Assembly (NCBI GenBank): GCA_030562195.1
Contig: CM060200.1
Location: 6,448,001 to 6,512,000, forward strand
Source of the DNA: Nipponacmea schrenckii
Taxonomy: Eukaryota > Mollusca > Gastropoda > Lottiidae
Length of the DNA stretch: 64,000 nt
Direction: 5' to 3'
Part shown: positions 25,761 through 37,900 of the stretch, in pieces
How the letters are laid out: each line of letters starts with the position of its first letter
How positions within the stretch are numbered: the first letter of the stretch is position 1
Made by a program: the position numbers and the translations under genes
The notes under the pieces: generated by a model
Database searches by the model: none
What the model saw: only the letters and a program-made list of their open reading frames with translations
What the model was told of the DNA's origin: nothing

Positions 25761-27675
25761 CCACACTCTTGATCTATCAATTATATATTTTAAGATTTAC
25801 ATTCAGCAATAAGTAAAGTATTAAAAAAATGTGAAAGTGAACAAAAAGGCTACTGTACTTCAACCCACCGCAGTACAAATATAGCATTTCTTTTAATATC
25901 TCAATAAATTCTTCACAGATAGTGAAATTAGGCCCAATATTTACCTCTTTCAATATTCTGTTCAAAGTTTCAAGTTAAATATTTTAATAATAAATATTTA
26001 CTTAATGCAATTTTTAACTCTAGAATTCTAGCAGGTATTTCTAAATAAAAGAATGAATTTGAGAAGTAGAAATATAATAATATCAGTAATAATAGTGGAA
26101 GATGGACCACACCTTATATACCCCTGTTTATTTCACAGTAATTTTTATAATTAACATGAACGGTGGAAATGATTGCTGATTTATCACATGTTTGCATTTC
26201 ACACACTTAAACATAAGTCTCAGGTTTGCTTAGAAAATAACTCTTTAGATATTTCTTAATCATGCGAATTTCTATAACCTGTCTCATCAATTGAAAATAG
26301 GTGCCACACAGACTCCAATAGTAGACAAAAATATGAATGAATCGTAAGATAGATATAAAGAACTGTTACGGTATATAATATTTAATTCTTCTCAACTATC
26401 TCCCAGTCTATTCAAGAAGTTTGCCCTAAGCTAATTTGAAGAGAGATTCAAATTCAGTACAATATACTAGTAGTGGAAAGTAAATATAGGCATTTTATCA
26501 TCCAATTCTTAACTATCTTTCTTTCAAATAATGTCAATATAATAATTCTTTATAAGTACTTCAACAGTTTCAGGTATTTGTGAGAAAGCTGGCTAATAAT
26601 GGTGTTGCATAAACAGGTCGCTTCAAGAGGGTCTTTGCAAGTTGGGCACAAAGAAAGGAGAGAAAATACTCATTGAAGATCAAACACATTGTGACAGGTT
26701 GTTTGTAAAAGAAAATGTTGAGTAAATTTAACTTATTTCTTATATACGAATACTAATATATGATATCTAAACACTAGAATAGTGGGTAAACTAAGGGACG
26801 GTACCGTCTCATTTACTTACATTTACTAAAAGAACAACATCTTATATTAGAGCCAGTATGGTCATTAAATTTCCCTTATTTAAGTTGTGGGCTTCAATCT
26901 AGTGTCTTCAAATAAGAATCTGTTTGTGGTCTACAATAATAACAATTACCTGTACTAAACCAATCATCAAAATTTCCTTTCTCTCTATCTAAACACTTCA
27001 CAGATTATTGTCAAATTAGGTTTTAATTTGTTCAAAGTCGGTTTCAATATGAAACAGGATGTTGGATTATTCTTTGTTACAAATTCAAGATCTGCTGTTT
27101 AAAAGCACAGTCCAGCATTACATGCAAAACATCTTGATACAATGTAGTCATATTATGTTTGTTTCCAAAAATAAAACACATTGTCATTACATGTGATTGA
27201 TAAAAATTATTTTTCCACAAGTAAATAAATGCATTGCCAATTTACAAGTTGTGTTTTCAATTTTTTTTTTGAAGGTGAATTAAACAATTATATTTCCAAG
27301 TCAATATTTCTGATCTGATTTCCAAATGTAAATGAAGGGATTTGCAAGAGATAATTGTCATTAGGTACTATACAAATGTAATGTATGCAAAAATGACATA
27401 TGTTTCTTATAATATTTAAACATGCATATTAAATTAAATATAATGTTGGTTTAAAATACTTTACCAAATTATGTAAAAGTTTGTAATTATTTACATATTA
27501 ATAAATTTAAATGTCTGACAGAGAACAGAGTATTTTAACAAATTTGTCATTAATATTAATGAGTGCTAAAATGAAAGTTGACAGAAATTTTATTTTTTAT
27601 ATCTAATGGAAAAGTTATGTTTTTGTATGACAGAAAGGGTGCAGTTTATTAAAATTTTATCATTTTGTGCCAGTT

Positions 27676-27940
27676 CAACGCCATCTAAATCATATAGCAG
27701 TGGCACTTAAAAACATGGCTACCTTTGATAGCATCATGTTCCTTTTTAATGAAGACATAAATTAGATAGTATCATTCAAGCAAGACATATATTAAAATTT
27801 CAAAAGTTATTTTGTTCTTAGGTTCAGTGCCAATATTGCTACGTACACAACTACATTGAAAACTAGCTTTTTCTCTGATAAAAACCATTTTAAACTTTTT
27901 AACGAAGGCATAAATTAAATGATAACATTCAAGCATCACT
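27676..27940. repeat. Degenerate tandem duplication, unit about 150 bp
   Basis: The segment 27742-27782 (ctttttaatgaagacataaa onward) recurs at 27895-27935 as ctttttaacgaaggcataaa onward, with a handful of substitutions. Weaker matches at the unit starts (gttcaacgcca at 27673, gttcagtgcca at 27822) suggest a whole unit of about 150 bp was duplicated once and has since diverged. Confidence 0.55.
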
Positions 27941-28620
27941 TGCAAACCTCATAATACACAAAATAAAAGTCATAAATAAAGTAAGAACGTATGTTATTGG
28001 CTGATATATGATGAAGAATATATGTTATTAAAATTAAGATAAAGTAAGTTATAATAATGGTAGGGAATGATCAAAGTTAGAGGTAGAAAAGAGAATGGTT
28101 TAAAGTCTGACAGGTGAGAGGTAGGTGTAGAGAAATCAGTTGATATATCTCAACAAAATCTTTCTTAAACTCCTGCCATCATTTTACATCTTATTCTATT
28201 TAACTTTAGACATTTGATGGAATTTAACAAAATTTTGTAGCAGACAACTAAGTACATTCTGCCACTTTATCAAATTCCCTGAAATCTTCATCTCGTCTTA
28301 TTAAATTCAGAATTTTGTATCCAGATGATCCAGCACTTATATCAAGCTGCTTTAAATGTTTTGTCATTTACTGTTCATTGTTTTGGTGTTATGCAATTGA
28401 TTTTGTGTTGACATTCAATTGTATTCAACTATACAAGCAATGTTTTGGAGTAAATGTGAATCCATTTGTTGCAGGTAAAAGTATATACACTTATTTCTTA
28501 AAAATATAAATCAAATTGTTCACAGTATCAATTCAAATATTTTGAAAGTGTAGCTTTTTCTTTGCATTATTTCATGTTTTGTACATCCTGAAGTTTGTTT
28601 ACATATGAAAGTAATCCATT

Positions 28621-28738
28621 ATCTGAATAATACAAAGTTTTATCAGAATAATCCAAGTTATATTTGAATAAACCAAGTTATATTTGTATAATACCAAATT
28701 ATATTTGAATAATCCCAAGGTTGATCTGTATTATCCCA
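28621..28738. repeat. 21-bp degenerate tandem repeat, about six copies
   Basis: Units of the type aagttatatttgaataatcc repeat about every 21 bp, with variants such as ATCAGAATAATCC, ATTTGTATAATACC and ATCTGTATTATCCC. The array lies about 180 bp beyond the microexon donor at 28914, on the intron side. Confidence 0.7.
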
Positions 28739-28914
28739 ATGTGTATTGTGTATCTGAATAATTACATGGAATATCCCAAAAGGTTCATCTGAAATGTCAT
28801 TTTGCTTAATTGTAAAATCTTAAAATTTGTTGTACACAAGACAATGTAGTTTGTCAGACGCATGGTGTATATTGTTAAGGTTCAGTTTATGTGTATGATC
28901 AAATTTGAACCTAC

Positions 28915-28952
28915 CTTTGCCATCTAGGTTATTTCTGTTTAACAGATCAGAA
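28915..28952 (-). CDS. ROR: ROR receptor, 38-nt microexon before the Ig domain
   Basis: This microexon encodes the short segment SDLLNRNNLDGK just N-terminal to the Ig domain. Its acceptor is very strong (ttgttttcttctatttttcag|TTCTG), and its donor is GCAAAG|GTAGGT. The length is 38 = 1 + 36 + 1. The first base completes a codon from an exon ending in phase 2, and the last base starts the Asp codon completed by the Ig exon (G|AT). Both upstream candidate exons (43147-43186 and 55242-55281) end in phase 2, giving F-SDLL or D-SDLL at the junction. A minus frame through this place appears to start with a hydrophobic signal-like run, but that run is the translated polypyrimidine tract and has no ATG. 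The sequence itself has no domain; identity rests on splice quality, phase and position. Confidence 0.72.
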
Positions 28953-31900
28953 CTGAAAAATAGAAGAAAACAATAAATTAAATTGAGTGCCAAAACCTTC
29001 AAATACCATTAATTCCTTGTGGGACCAATAAAATCTGGTATGTCAAAATAGGTCTGAACATTCCAGATTCATCACTCTAAAATGTGACAAATTACCCATA
29101 AATTCAAATATTCTGGTCAAGTTTGTTTAGATAATACACTCATTAGATAAACTTACAAATCTAATGAAACAGTCTCAAAGGAATGGAGCATAGTTGAAGT
29201 TCAATGGTCACATGTCAATATACTAATGATTAATACTCTAGTCAAGTTCTAATAAGAAAGATAAAAGTAACCAGTGGCCAGTTGGGGGTATCTAATAAAG
29301 ATTGGTCAGTAGGTACAATCTTATATAATATGATGGTTAATCTGAACTGACCATCAGAAGATGGACTATAACTGACAAATTATCAGAATAGCTGTCAGTT
29401 TACGGTGAACGTCCTTCAATTTCATTTACCACTTCCTTTCTGGAGTTTCATTTCCTCATGTTTCTAATTGGCATTAAAATTAATTGACAGGTTTGAAGAC
29501 ATTGCTGTGTTCAGACATAAGCATGATTAATTTGTAAATCGTAATTTAATATGATTCCTAGCATGTTTTAGGAATATAGTGTTGTAAAAAGCTGAATTTC
29601 ACAGTTTATATCACTTTTCAGAATTGAAATAAAGAAAGCGTGGTCCTGAGACTAATAAATATGTTCTTATTAAGAAATGCTTACATTGGTCCTAAAATGT
29701 TCACACATTTGTCAATATTACCACCAAGGGCTTTTAGAAATTTTCTAAATTTATTATAGAAAGTTTACAATCTCTTTTCACTATAAATCACATAAGTTGA
29801 CACATTCATTTCTCTTGAAAACTTCATGATATATATTTTTGGTTTTAACTGAAGGGTCTGCTCTCCATATGCAGGTTAATTAAAACAGTTATTAGAATAG
29901 CATGTTTTCATTATAACCCATCTATTTAAAATACCATTATATTAACCCATTACCAGTGCATGCAATAAGCTCTTCAATTTGAAGTGTTTACACCAGGTCA
30001 GAAGAACTGGGGTTAATTTAATCTCATCTACACCTATTATATAAGAAGAGGGGTGAAAAAGGGTCTAATTGAAGACAACCTATTTGATTAGTATTGTTAA
30101 TCTGAGCTCTAGAGATAATAAGTATCTCACTAGACCTTGCTGACCCTAGATTTTCATGTAATCACAGATTTAAATATTTAGACTATTATAATGGTTGATA
30201 TTGTATCAATTTAGATTATGTAGGATGTTATATGGAACAGAATTTAAACTTGGAAATATTCATATATACATAGACAAGCATTATAATTTGAATTTTATTT
30301 GAAAAATAACACAGGTATTTGACTTGTAAGATAACTTTTAACAGAGTATGGTATGACATGCTTCTGTATTTATATACTTATTTATTTATTTAAGTATTTT
30401 AATTTCTATGTATTTATTTCAATAAACCTTCTTGGAAGCATTTATTAGAATCAAGAATCTAAATAAACTCATGTTTGACATCCTACTTGCTGTTGCTCCT
30501 GTAGATTTCAAATATGAAATCAAAGGATATTTTGAAGATAACTAACTTTTCCTTCTTGTCAGAAAAGAAGAAAATTTATGCTCAAACAGTAGTGATACAT
30601 CAATAGAGAAAGTGTGTAAATGCTATTTCCAAGACAATTTGCATGAATTACCAAAAGTCAATGGTATAAAATAATTAGTTTACTAAATCTACCTGATATA
30701 AACATAGAGGAGCTGATTTCAGTAATATCTATTAGATTGATTCTATCTCTCATCAGATTGGTTTAATGAGGGGGGCCATGTGTACAGGACAGAGAGTGAA
30801 TAGATTCCAGAACACAGCCCCAGGCAACTGACCACTTGGGGTAAAGATAAACGAAGCAACCAGGAATCCTATTATCTTATTATCAACTTGACTTTCTTAT
30901 TTTCTATTAAGCTAACATTGAGTGTTAAAATCCTATTAGTAAAGTCAAAGTATTCTCCACCTTGTGTTAAATTATATAAACTATTGTCTAATAAATAACA
31001 AAACAGTATATATAGAAGGTCAGCCTTGCCCATCTGATATCAATTTAAAATCATTAACCTTTAAAGACTATATCAACTTGGTGCTAAGTGATCAGGGCAA
31101 AGCAAATTAATCAACAGCAATATTGTTTAATCAATCTTGTTAGGTTCTCTTCAGTGAACAAGGAAAAGTCTGAAAAGCATCCATTATACTTTTCTTAATC
31201 AATCTAATATTTTTACGGTTATTTATAAATTCAAGACAAAAGTTATACAAATGTTAAAATTTTGGATCCTTTTATATGTAACAGGAACATATAAGCTTCT
31301 GGTAGCACCATCTCATCTGAAATCTTAGGTTCTGTAAATTTAGAACCACAGTGTCACAAGAGAAGTAGGAATAGTGAAATAAGAATGGTCTAAAAGCTTA
31401 CCCATGCAAAAGTTAGAAATATTTGTGTTCAAAATTTATATAAGAATAAAGCCGACCTGTATAGGAATGAAGTATAAAAAGACAGGTACCGGTATTTAGA
31501 TGTATAATAAAGTATAGTTAGTAAAAGTGTTAGTAATTATATATAGTGTTGTAAGGTTTCACTGTAAGTCATTTAACATACATATTAACTTGTCAATTAT
31601 ACGGCTTATTAGTACCGCATTGACTAAACCTTTAAACACTCTCAATATGTTAATATACTTAATCTACACAGATTATTCATGCTTAATAAAACATCTTTTA
31701 TACAGAGTTATTGGAAAGGAAAAATACTGTAATTGGGTGGAAGCAGATGTAATTAAGCAATACTATAGGGATTAAAAACCTGCTATCATCTAACATATCA
31801 TTGTCACTCAAACTGTTATTTTTAACAGAAAAAATATACCAAATTATCACTTCATCTTTAACTTACATTTTTCAGTCAACTTGTATTTAGCAGACTGTTT

Positions 31901-34900
31901 TAAAAGTACAGTTATTTCTTTTTTCAATATGTTAAAATCATCAAGAATTGATGTAGCATTCTTACAGAAGGTGGGTTTGAGAAAAAAGATTTAACTCGAT
32001 AAAAATTTAAACAAAATCATAAAACAGGTCTTTTATTTCGATTAAATACAACGCCAATGTAACATGTGTGGCCTGTCTTTGTGTTTTTTCTGTATTCACT
32101 GCGAAAACCACCTTTACAACACAGTGAAAAAATGTCTCTTCAGTTTTATGGCTGGTAAGATCAAAGAGAAATTACAGCATGAAACTAGAAATTGTAATAT
32201 TTAATATTATAAGCAAACAATCAACACTTACTTCAAAATTCACACATGTTGCTTTATTGCTACATTGACTTTCCCTTTATAAACCTGGTTTAAAGGGAGA
32301 GTCAAATACTATAATTAATTGTAGATATTGATTAACAATGGAAATAACAATTTAATTAATTCTATGCTTGATGTTCCCACAATTCTAGCTATCTGAAAAT
32401 ATTGCTTAATTATAAACTATACAACTATTGAAAATGTGATATTTTCTGAGAAAAGCATTATATAAATCAGCTTAAAGTAAAAAAAAAAATTATGAAAAAA
32501 TATGGGAACAGAAAGATGTAAAACATCAAAATTAAATTCACACATTTTTTGCTTACAGACTAAATATCTCTGCTTCTTTTTTCTGGAAATCCAATAAGAG
32601 ATGTTTTTTGCCAACAATGTTTGATGAGTCAAATCAATAAGTCTGTATATCAAACATAGTTAAAGGTTGAAATGTGGGTATAAGTCAATATCATTGTATC
32701 TTCCTCACTGAAATTAATAACTATCTAAAATAACATACTTTCTTACTTCTTACTCAATAATCACTCTTCATTAACATGTCTGGACTCTCTTTAAAACTTG
32801 GAATTGTCGTTAACTTCTTAAAATTTTACCCTCAAATTAAACAGGGTTAATCAAGGATTTCGAAGTGTGAAGGACTTGATGATCAAATATACTGTATGAG
32901 CTTTAGAACTTTTGCTTTGAATTTGAAAATTATTGGAGCCTTATTGAAAATCACTAAGAAATACGACTAATCAAACATTATAAAGCAAGTGATAATGACA
33001 GAATAAATGTATGTTCCTTAATATAAAAAGTTTCAACTTTTTCAATCAGGACCTTTTTAGGACAGTTTAATAATAAATGTAATACTTCAGACAGCATCAT
33101 GAATTAGTGATTCAATTAATTCATTAGACTACATTTTAAAATATTATATAAAGTGGAAAAACTTAAAATTCTCAATAATTTGACAAGTTTGATAGGTCAT
33201 TTCCTTCTTAAAGCAAAACATATCAGTATGTTGACAAAGGGAATGTGAGTATATCAGAGTATATCATAATATGGCATCAATATATCACCAGTTGTCAAAT
33301 ATTATCATTATCACTTCAAATATCAGATCATATTAATATATTTAATACTTTTAAATAATTTATAATCCTTACCACTTCAATACAACATTTCATAACATCT
33401 ATGTTTGACAACTTTAATCTTTATGTACTTATTTAATAAAACTTTCAATCTTGTCAATTTAAACTTATTTGAAATGTGAAGATGAAATAAAAGCCTTAAT
33501 CTGTCTAGTTTGTATTACATTTCATTGAACATAAAAATTTCTGATATTTATTTAAAAAGACATCGAAGTATAAAATCTTAAGAATATAAGCTCCAAATGG
33601 TCTCATTTATAGCTGTGTACTGTATTTATAAATAAGGTATTGTTTCAAAACCATTTTCAAACACAGACATTCATGAAATAAGCTGTAAAAACTTGGTCAC
33701 TTTCCACTTGATTTTAAGTCTAAGATCAATTTTGAAAGACAAAATGACCTTTATCTTAATTCCATATTGTTCTGACTCTATCATTTTCTAAATTACCTAG
33801 TGACCAGACAAAAACAAAGATCACATAGAACAATTATTTTAGTCTAGCCATAGTCTTAACTGATATTGTTGAATAGGACTACAAGCTGGTTTAATAGTAT
33901 TAGAAGCTCTGGAGAGAAAAATACATAAAAACTATTAGAATATATATTTTGTATCAATAGTTAATGATGTAACACAATAACAATTCCAATAGAAACATTA
34001 CATATGTTTTGCGGATGACTGTAAAGTTTTGAGTTGGAAGTTGCCATTTCTTTCAAATGATGGATGACTGAGAGTTTTAAGCAAAGAATTGTTTGGTGGT
34101 TTGCTTTTTTGCTCTGGAGAAGAAGCAAGGCAGAATTCCTTATTATCTTGCTATTTCCAATTCAAGACATCCAAGTGACTTTAGCATGTCTATTTTGGAA
34201 CCTTCTTTCTATATATGGCTTCAAACTTTGCAGTTCAATAATTTCTATAACTCAAAATACAGCATAGAGCAGTTGGATATTAGAAATTATTTGATGTTAT
34301 CTTATATTTCTGTAATTAGTCATTCATTCATGTAATGTAATAGTTATTACAATGTGTGCATGAGAATGGAAAACTATTACCCATATTAAACTGTATACTG
34401 ATCATTTTAATTAAATTCTTACACCATTATATTCACATCATAACATTATTAAGATAGTACTTTAGATTTCAACAAGTTTTGAAATGTTCATGCTTCCTAT
34501 TTACAACTGCTTACTAGTCTGCTTTGTAGCCATGAAAGACAAAATCATGACCAAAACCACATACATTACATACTTAACTTGAATTCCTATATGTAATCAT
34601 AATTTTTTACAGTCGTTAGCCACAGTTCTGTTTTCTCTGTATGGCTATGAACAATTGATTCCTTGCTATTCTGGTATATATTTTGGTAATAATGTGAGTA
34701 CCTTGCTATTTTAGGCAGTTCAAAGACCTTCAGACTTAATGATCACGATATTATCCTTACCAGACTATATTTATATCAAATTTTATAATATCAAATTATA
34801 ATATATTTCAATATCATTCAAGATATCTTATTGTTGTCTGTAAATAATTTCGTTTTAGTCAATACTCATTGAGAAAAGCCAAACTTTCCATAATGGAAAA

Positions 34901-37900
34901 TGGTAATTTTGCAGTAAATATTTGTCCAAAAGAGTCTAGAATCATTTGGTCAAAGAAATTACAACTGGGGTTCCTAGTCTTTAGACAACAATCATGTCTG
35001 ATTACTAGTATAACTATTCTCAATAGAATGATTAGAACAAGAATAAGATATAGTGTTAAAGAGAATAAAATGAGGAGTAAATAACTAGAGTTAAAATGTA
35101 ATATAAGATAGAAAAGTGAAGAAACAGGTAGATATTTATATTAATAATATTACTAACAGACTACAACAAACATTACCCATCAATATACTCTAATTGTTTC
35201 AGATGGGTATCTTATTATTACTTTCATAGCTTAAATATTATATTTCATTACTTATATCTTATAATGACTTTTTTAATTGTTCACATTTTCTGCACCTAAT
35301 TGAGCACATGAAGATGGGCAATGCCATGTACTGTACATTGAGGGGAATTTTGACAGTACATGGGCATTAGCTTTAACATTTTTAATGTTGAGAAAACGTT
35401 ATGATGCTCATCAGTCACCCAAAGGGCCTCAGTTTATTGTCCCATCCAAGACTACATGGCTTCAATGTACAATTGTAAGTAAGAAATCTTAAACAACTAG
35501 CAAATTGTACCAATTGCATCATGGCAATATTTATATACTGCATCAAAGTTCTTTAATTCCATATTACCTTTTAATAGAAATCGTATCTTTTCTAGAATTT
35601 CTAATATTTATATAGAATAAGTCAATGTTTTCAATAAAACATGTAAAATTTATTTTGATTATACTTTGTTAATATACATGTATGTTAACACATCAAGGGT
35701 GTTCTTCTTATGTTTATATATATCTGCTTATATCAGGCCCAAAATTCTCTTTGAATATAATATCAAAGCTTTGAGCCAATGAATGAACTGACATTTAATG
35801 ATATATTCATTTCACCACCTTGTACATTTCAATGTGTTAAAAGATTTGTGTTAAAAAACAAATAACAACAAACAGTGGATAAAAACTAGAGTATAGAAAC
35901 TAGATCTGACTTTACACCCATCCAACTTGTTCTTATTTTTTACAGGCTTGAAATCTAACATATCTTGAGTATGTGTCTAACTCCCTGAATATATCTACCA
36001 TCATAACAAGTTGTTGGTCTCAACATCTGCTTAACTATGTTTTCATTTTCAAGGATAATCATAGTTGCATTAACATTACTGAATAAGTGATTTCATTAAT
36101 TGGTTTGAAGGTGTAAATGCAATTAAAATCCATGATCTAACAACATTTTAAAGCAAGATTTTCTTGATAATTCAAATATTAACCAATCAAATGTTCATTT
36201 TCCTACGTTACATATGAGGAATCTAGACTGAAATATCAGTTACCAGCAAAAAGACTTGACTTGTCATCTGTCATCTATCAACACCAACCATGAGAGCAAT
36301 CTGGGATATTCAATAGCTCCATGAACATGTGAACAGGTATTTCCAATTTGAATTAAGACCTACCTGAAAATTTCACATGAGGTGGGAATCTAACTTTAAA
36401 TGTGAGGGGAACTGTACTCAATAACTAGCTTATTAATGAAATATAAGTTTTCTATCAGTGGCTATGATGTCTAAGTTTGAAATGTCAGAGTTTCCCTAGA
36501 TAATAAAATGATACTAGAGATACATCAATATCAACTACTAAATACAATATAGATGTGGTTTTATTGATACCAGATAATCTCTACCTGCTTATCATTATCT
36601 TTTACCTATGGTCAGACACAATCACACACAGGATGTACCTAGAGTCCATCTTTATTCTCACTATAACTTATGGTACCCCCTTTTAACACACAGGCTGGAT
36701 ATCAATATGATGTATATTCAACATTAGTTACTTTATTCAAAAGCTAAAATAAGAAGGCAACCTATAGGAGGTAAATCTTTGTTCACAATTTGAGGTTATG
36801 CCTTGACATTTCCTGCACCTATCTAGATATGGTTCAAAAGAAATACCCAAAGATGAATTTTTGAATAACCAGGAGGTTCTACTGAATAGAAATGTTCTCA
36901 ATACATCATTCATGACTTGTAAACTTTCCATTAACCTTGGTAGTTATTTGACTATTGAAATATTTTGACCCTTTTACTAAATAGCTCGACATTCTCCGAA
37001 TTGTCAAATTATTCTAGACAATTTTTCAACTAAATCTTATCAGAACTAACACCATCTTGAAAATTTTATCACACTCTTAAGTTTAAGTTATATTTTTGAC
37101 TCAATTTTCATCAGGGGCATGCTAATCTCGTATAAATCTACACACAACATTGAGTAAAGTCGGTGAAATAGTAAGGTACAATAAAAGTAATTTCTAGTCA
37201 AAAGAAGGACTATTCTCACCTTACAATGGCTAGATTACTGGGGTTATTTAACTAAGAATATTAATTATTTGAACCAAATAACAATGTTTACTGCACCTGA
37301 ACAAGTTTATATCAAGTAGGAATATTAAGAAAGACACAAACCCTTCCTTTCAATAAACATGGTAACATTCAATATTTATTTTAATTATAGAGTTATATAA
37401 ATAAAATAATGACTAGTATTAAAGGGACATGGCCAACATCAAATCTATTGAAAATTACTAAAGAGTTTATGTCTACGAATCCAGTCAGAATTACTGGTAG
37501 TAAATGATTGCTTGATATTTTCTGCATTTCATTACATTTCTGTTCCAGTTTCATCATTTGGTAGTACAGCATCAACTAATCAGAAATATAGAAAGTGTCA
37601 AATCAAGATACTCTATAAGACCAAGTCCAATTGTTGGTAGTACACTTTAACTAGTAACTATTTGTGAGAATTTGTTTGAAGACTTGTGTAACCGATTGAC
37701 ATATAGTAAAGTTTAAATACTGACCCCTACCTACACCTGGACTATTACACAGTTTTTGATGTGTGATTATTGTCAGTTCACACTTAAATATCACTTGATA
37801 AATAATAGTTTAATAAGCTTATTATAATCACTATACTTGTCATTTAATACAATCTGTAACAGATCTTTTAATTATTCAACATAAGTCATGCAAGTGTTGT

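Larger units (their letters stand above)
8225..28914 (-). other. Large ROR intron (about 20.7 kb)
   Basis: AT-rich intron between the microexon and the first Ig exon. Supported contents are listed separately: a tRNA-derived SINE remnant, a 25-bp tandem pair, a candidate plus-strand transcript near 25.2-25.8 kb, a degenerate duplication near 27.7-27.9 kb and a 21-bp tandem repeat near 28.6 kb. Elsewhere I see only short frames of the size expected by chance in AT-rich DNA, including 13854-14123 (+, 89 codons), and no recognisable domain. Confidence 0.55.

Noticed and set aside
28820..29002. Minus frame that looks like a signal-peptide exon of ROR (hydrophobic run before SDLLNRNN)
   Set aside because: It begins with TTG, not ATG, and a stop lies just upstream with no ATG between. 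The hydrophobic run is the translated polypyrimidine tract of a strong acceptor. Only the 38 nt after the cag are exon.
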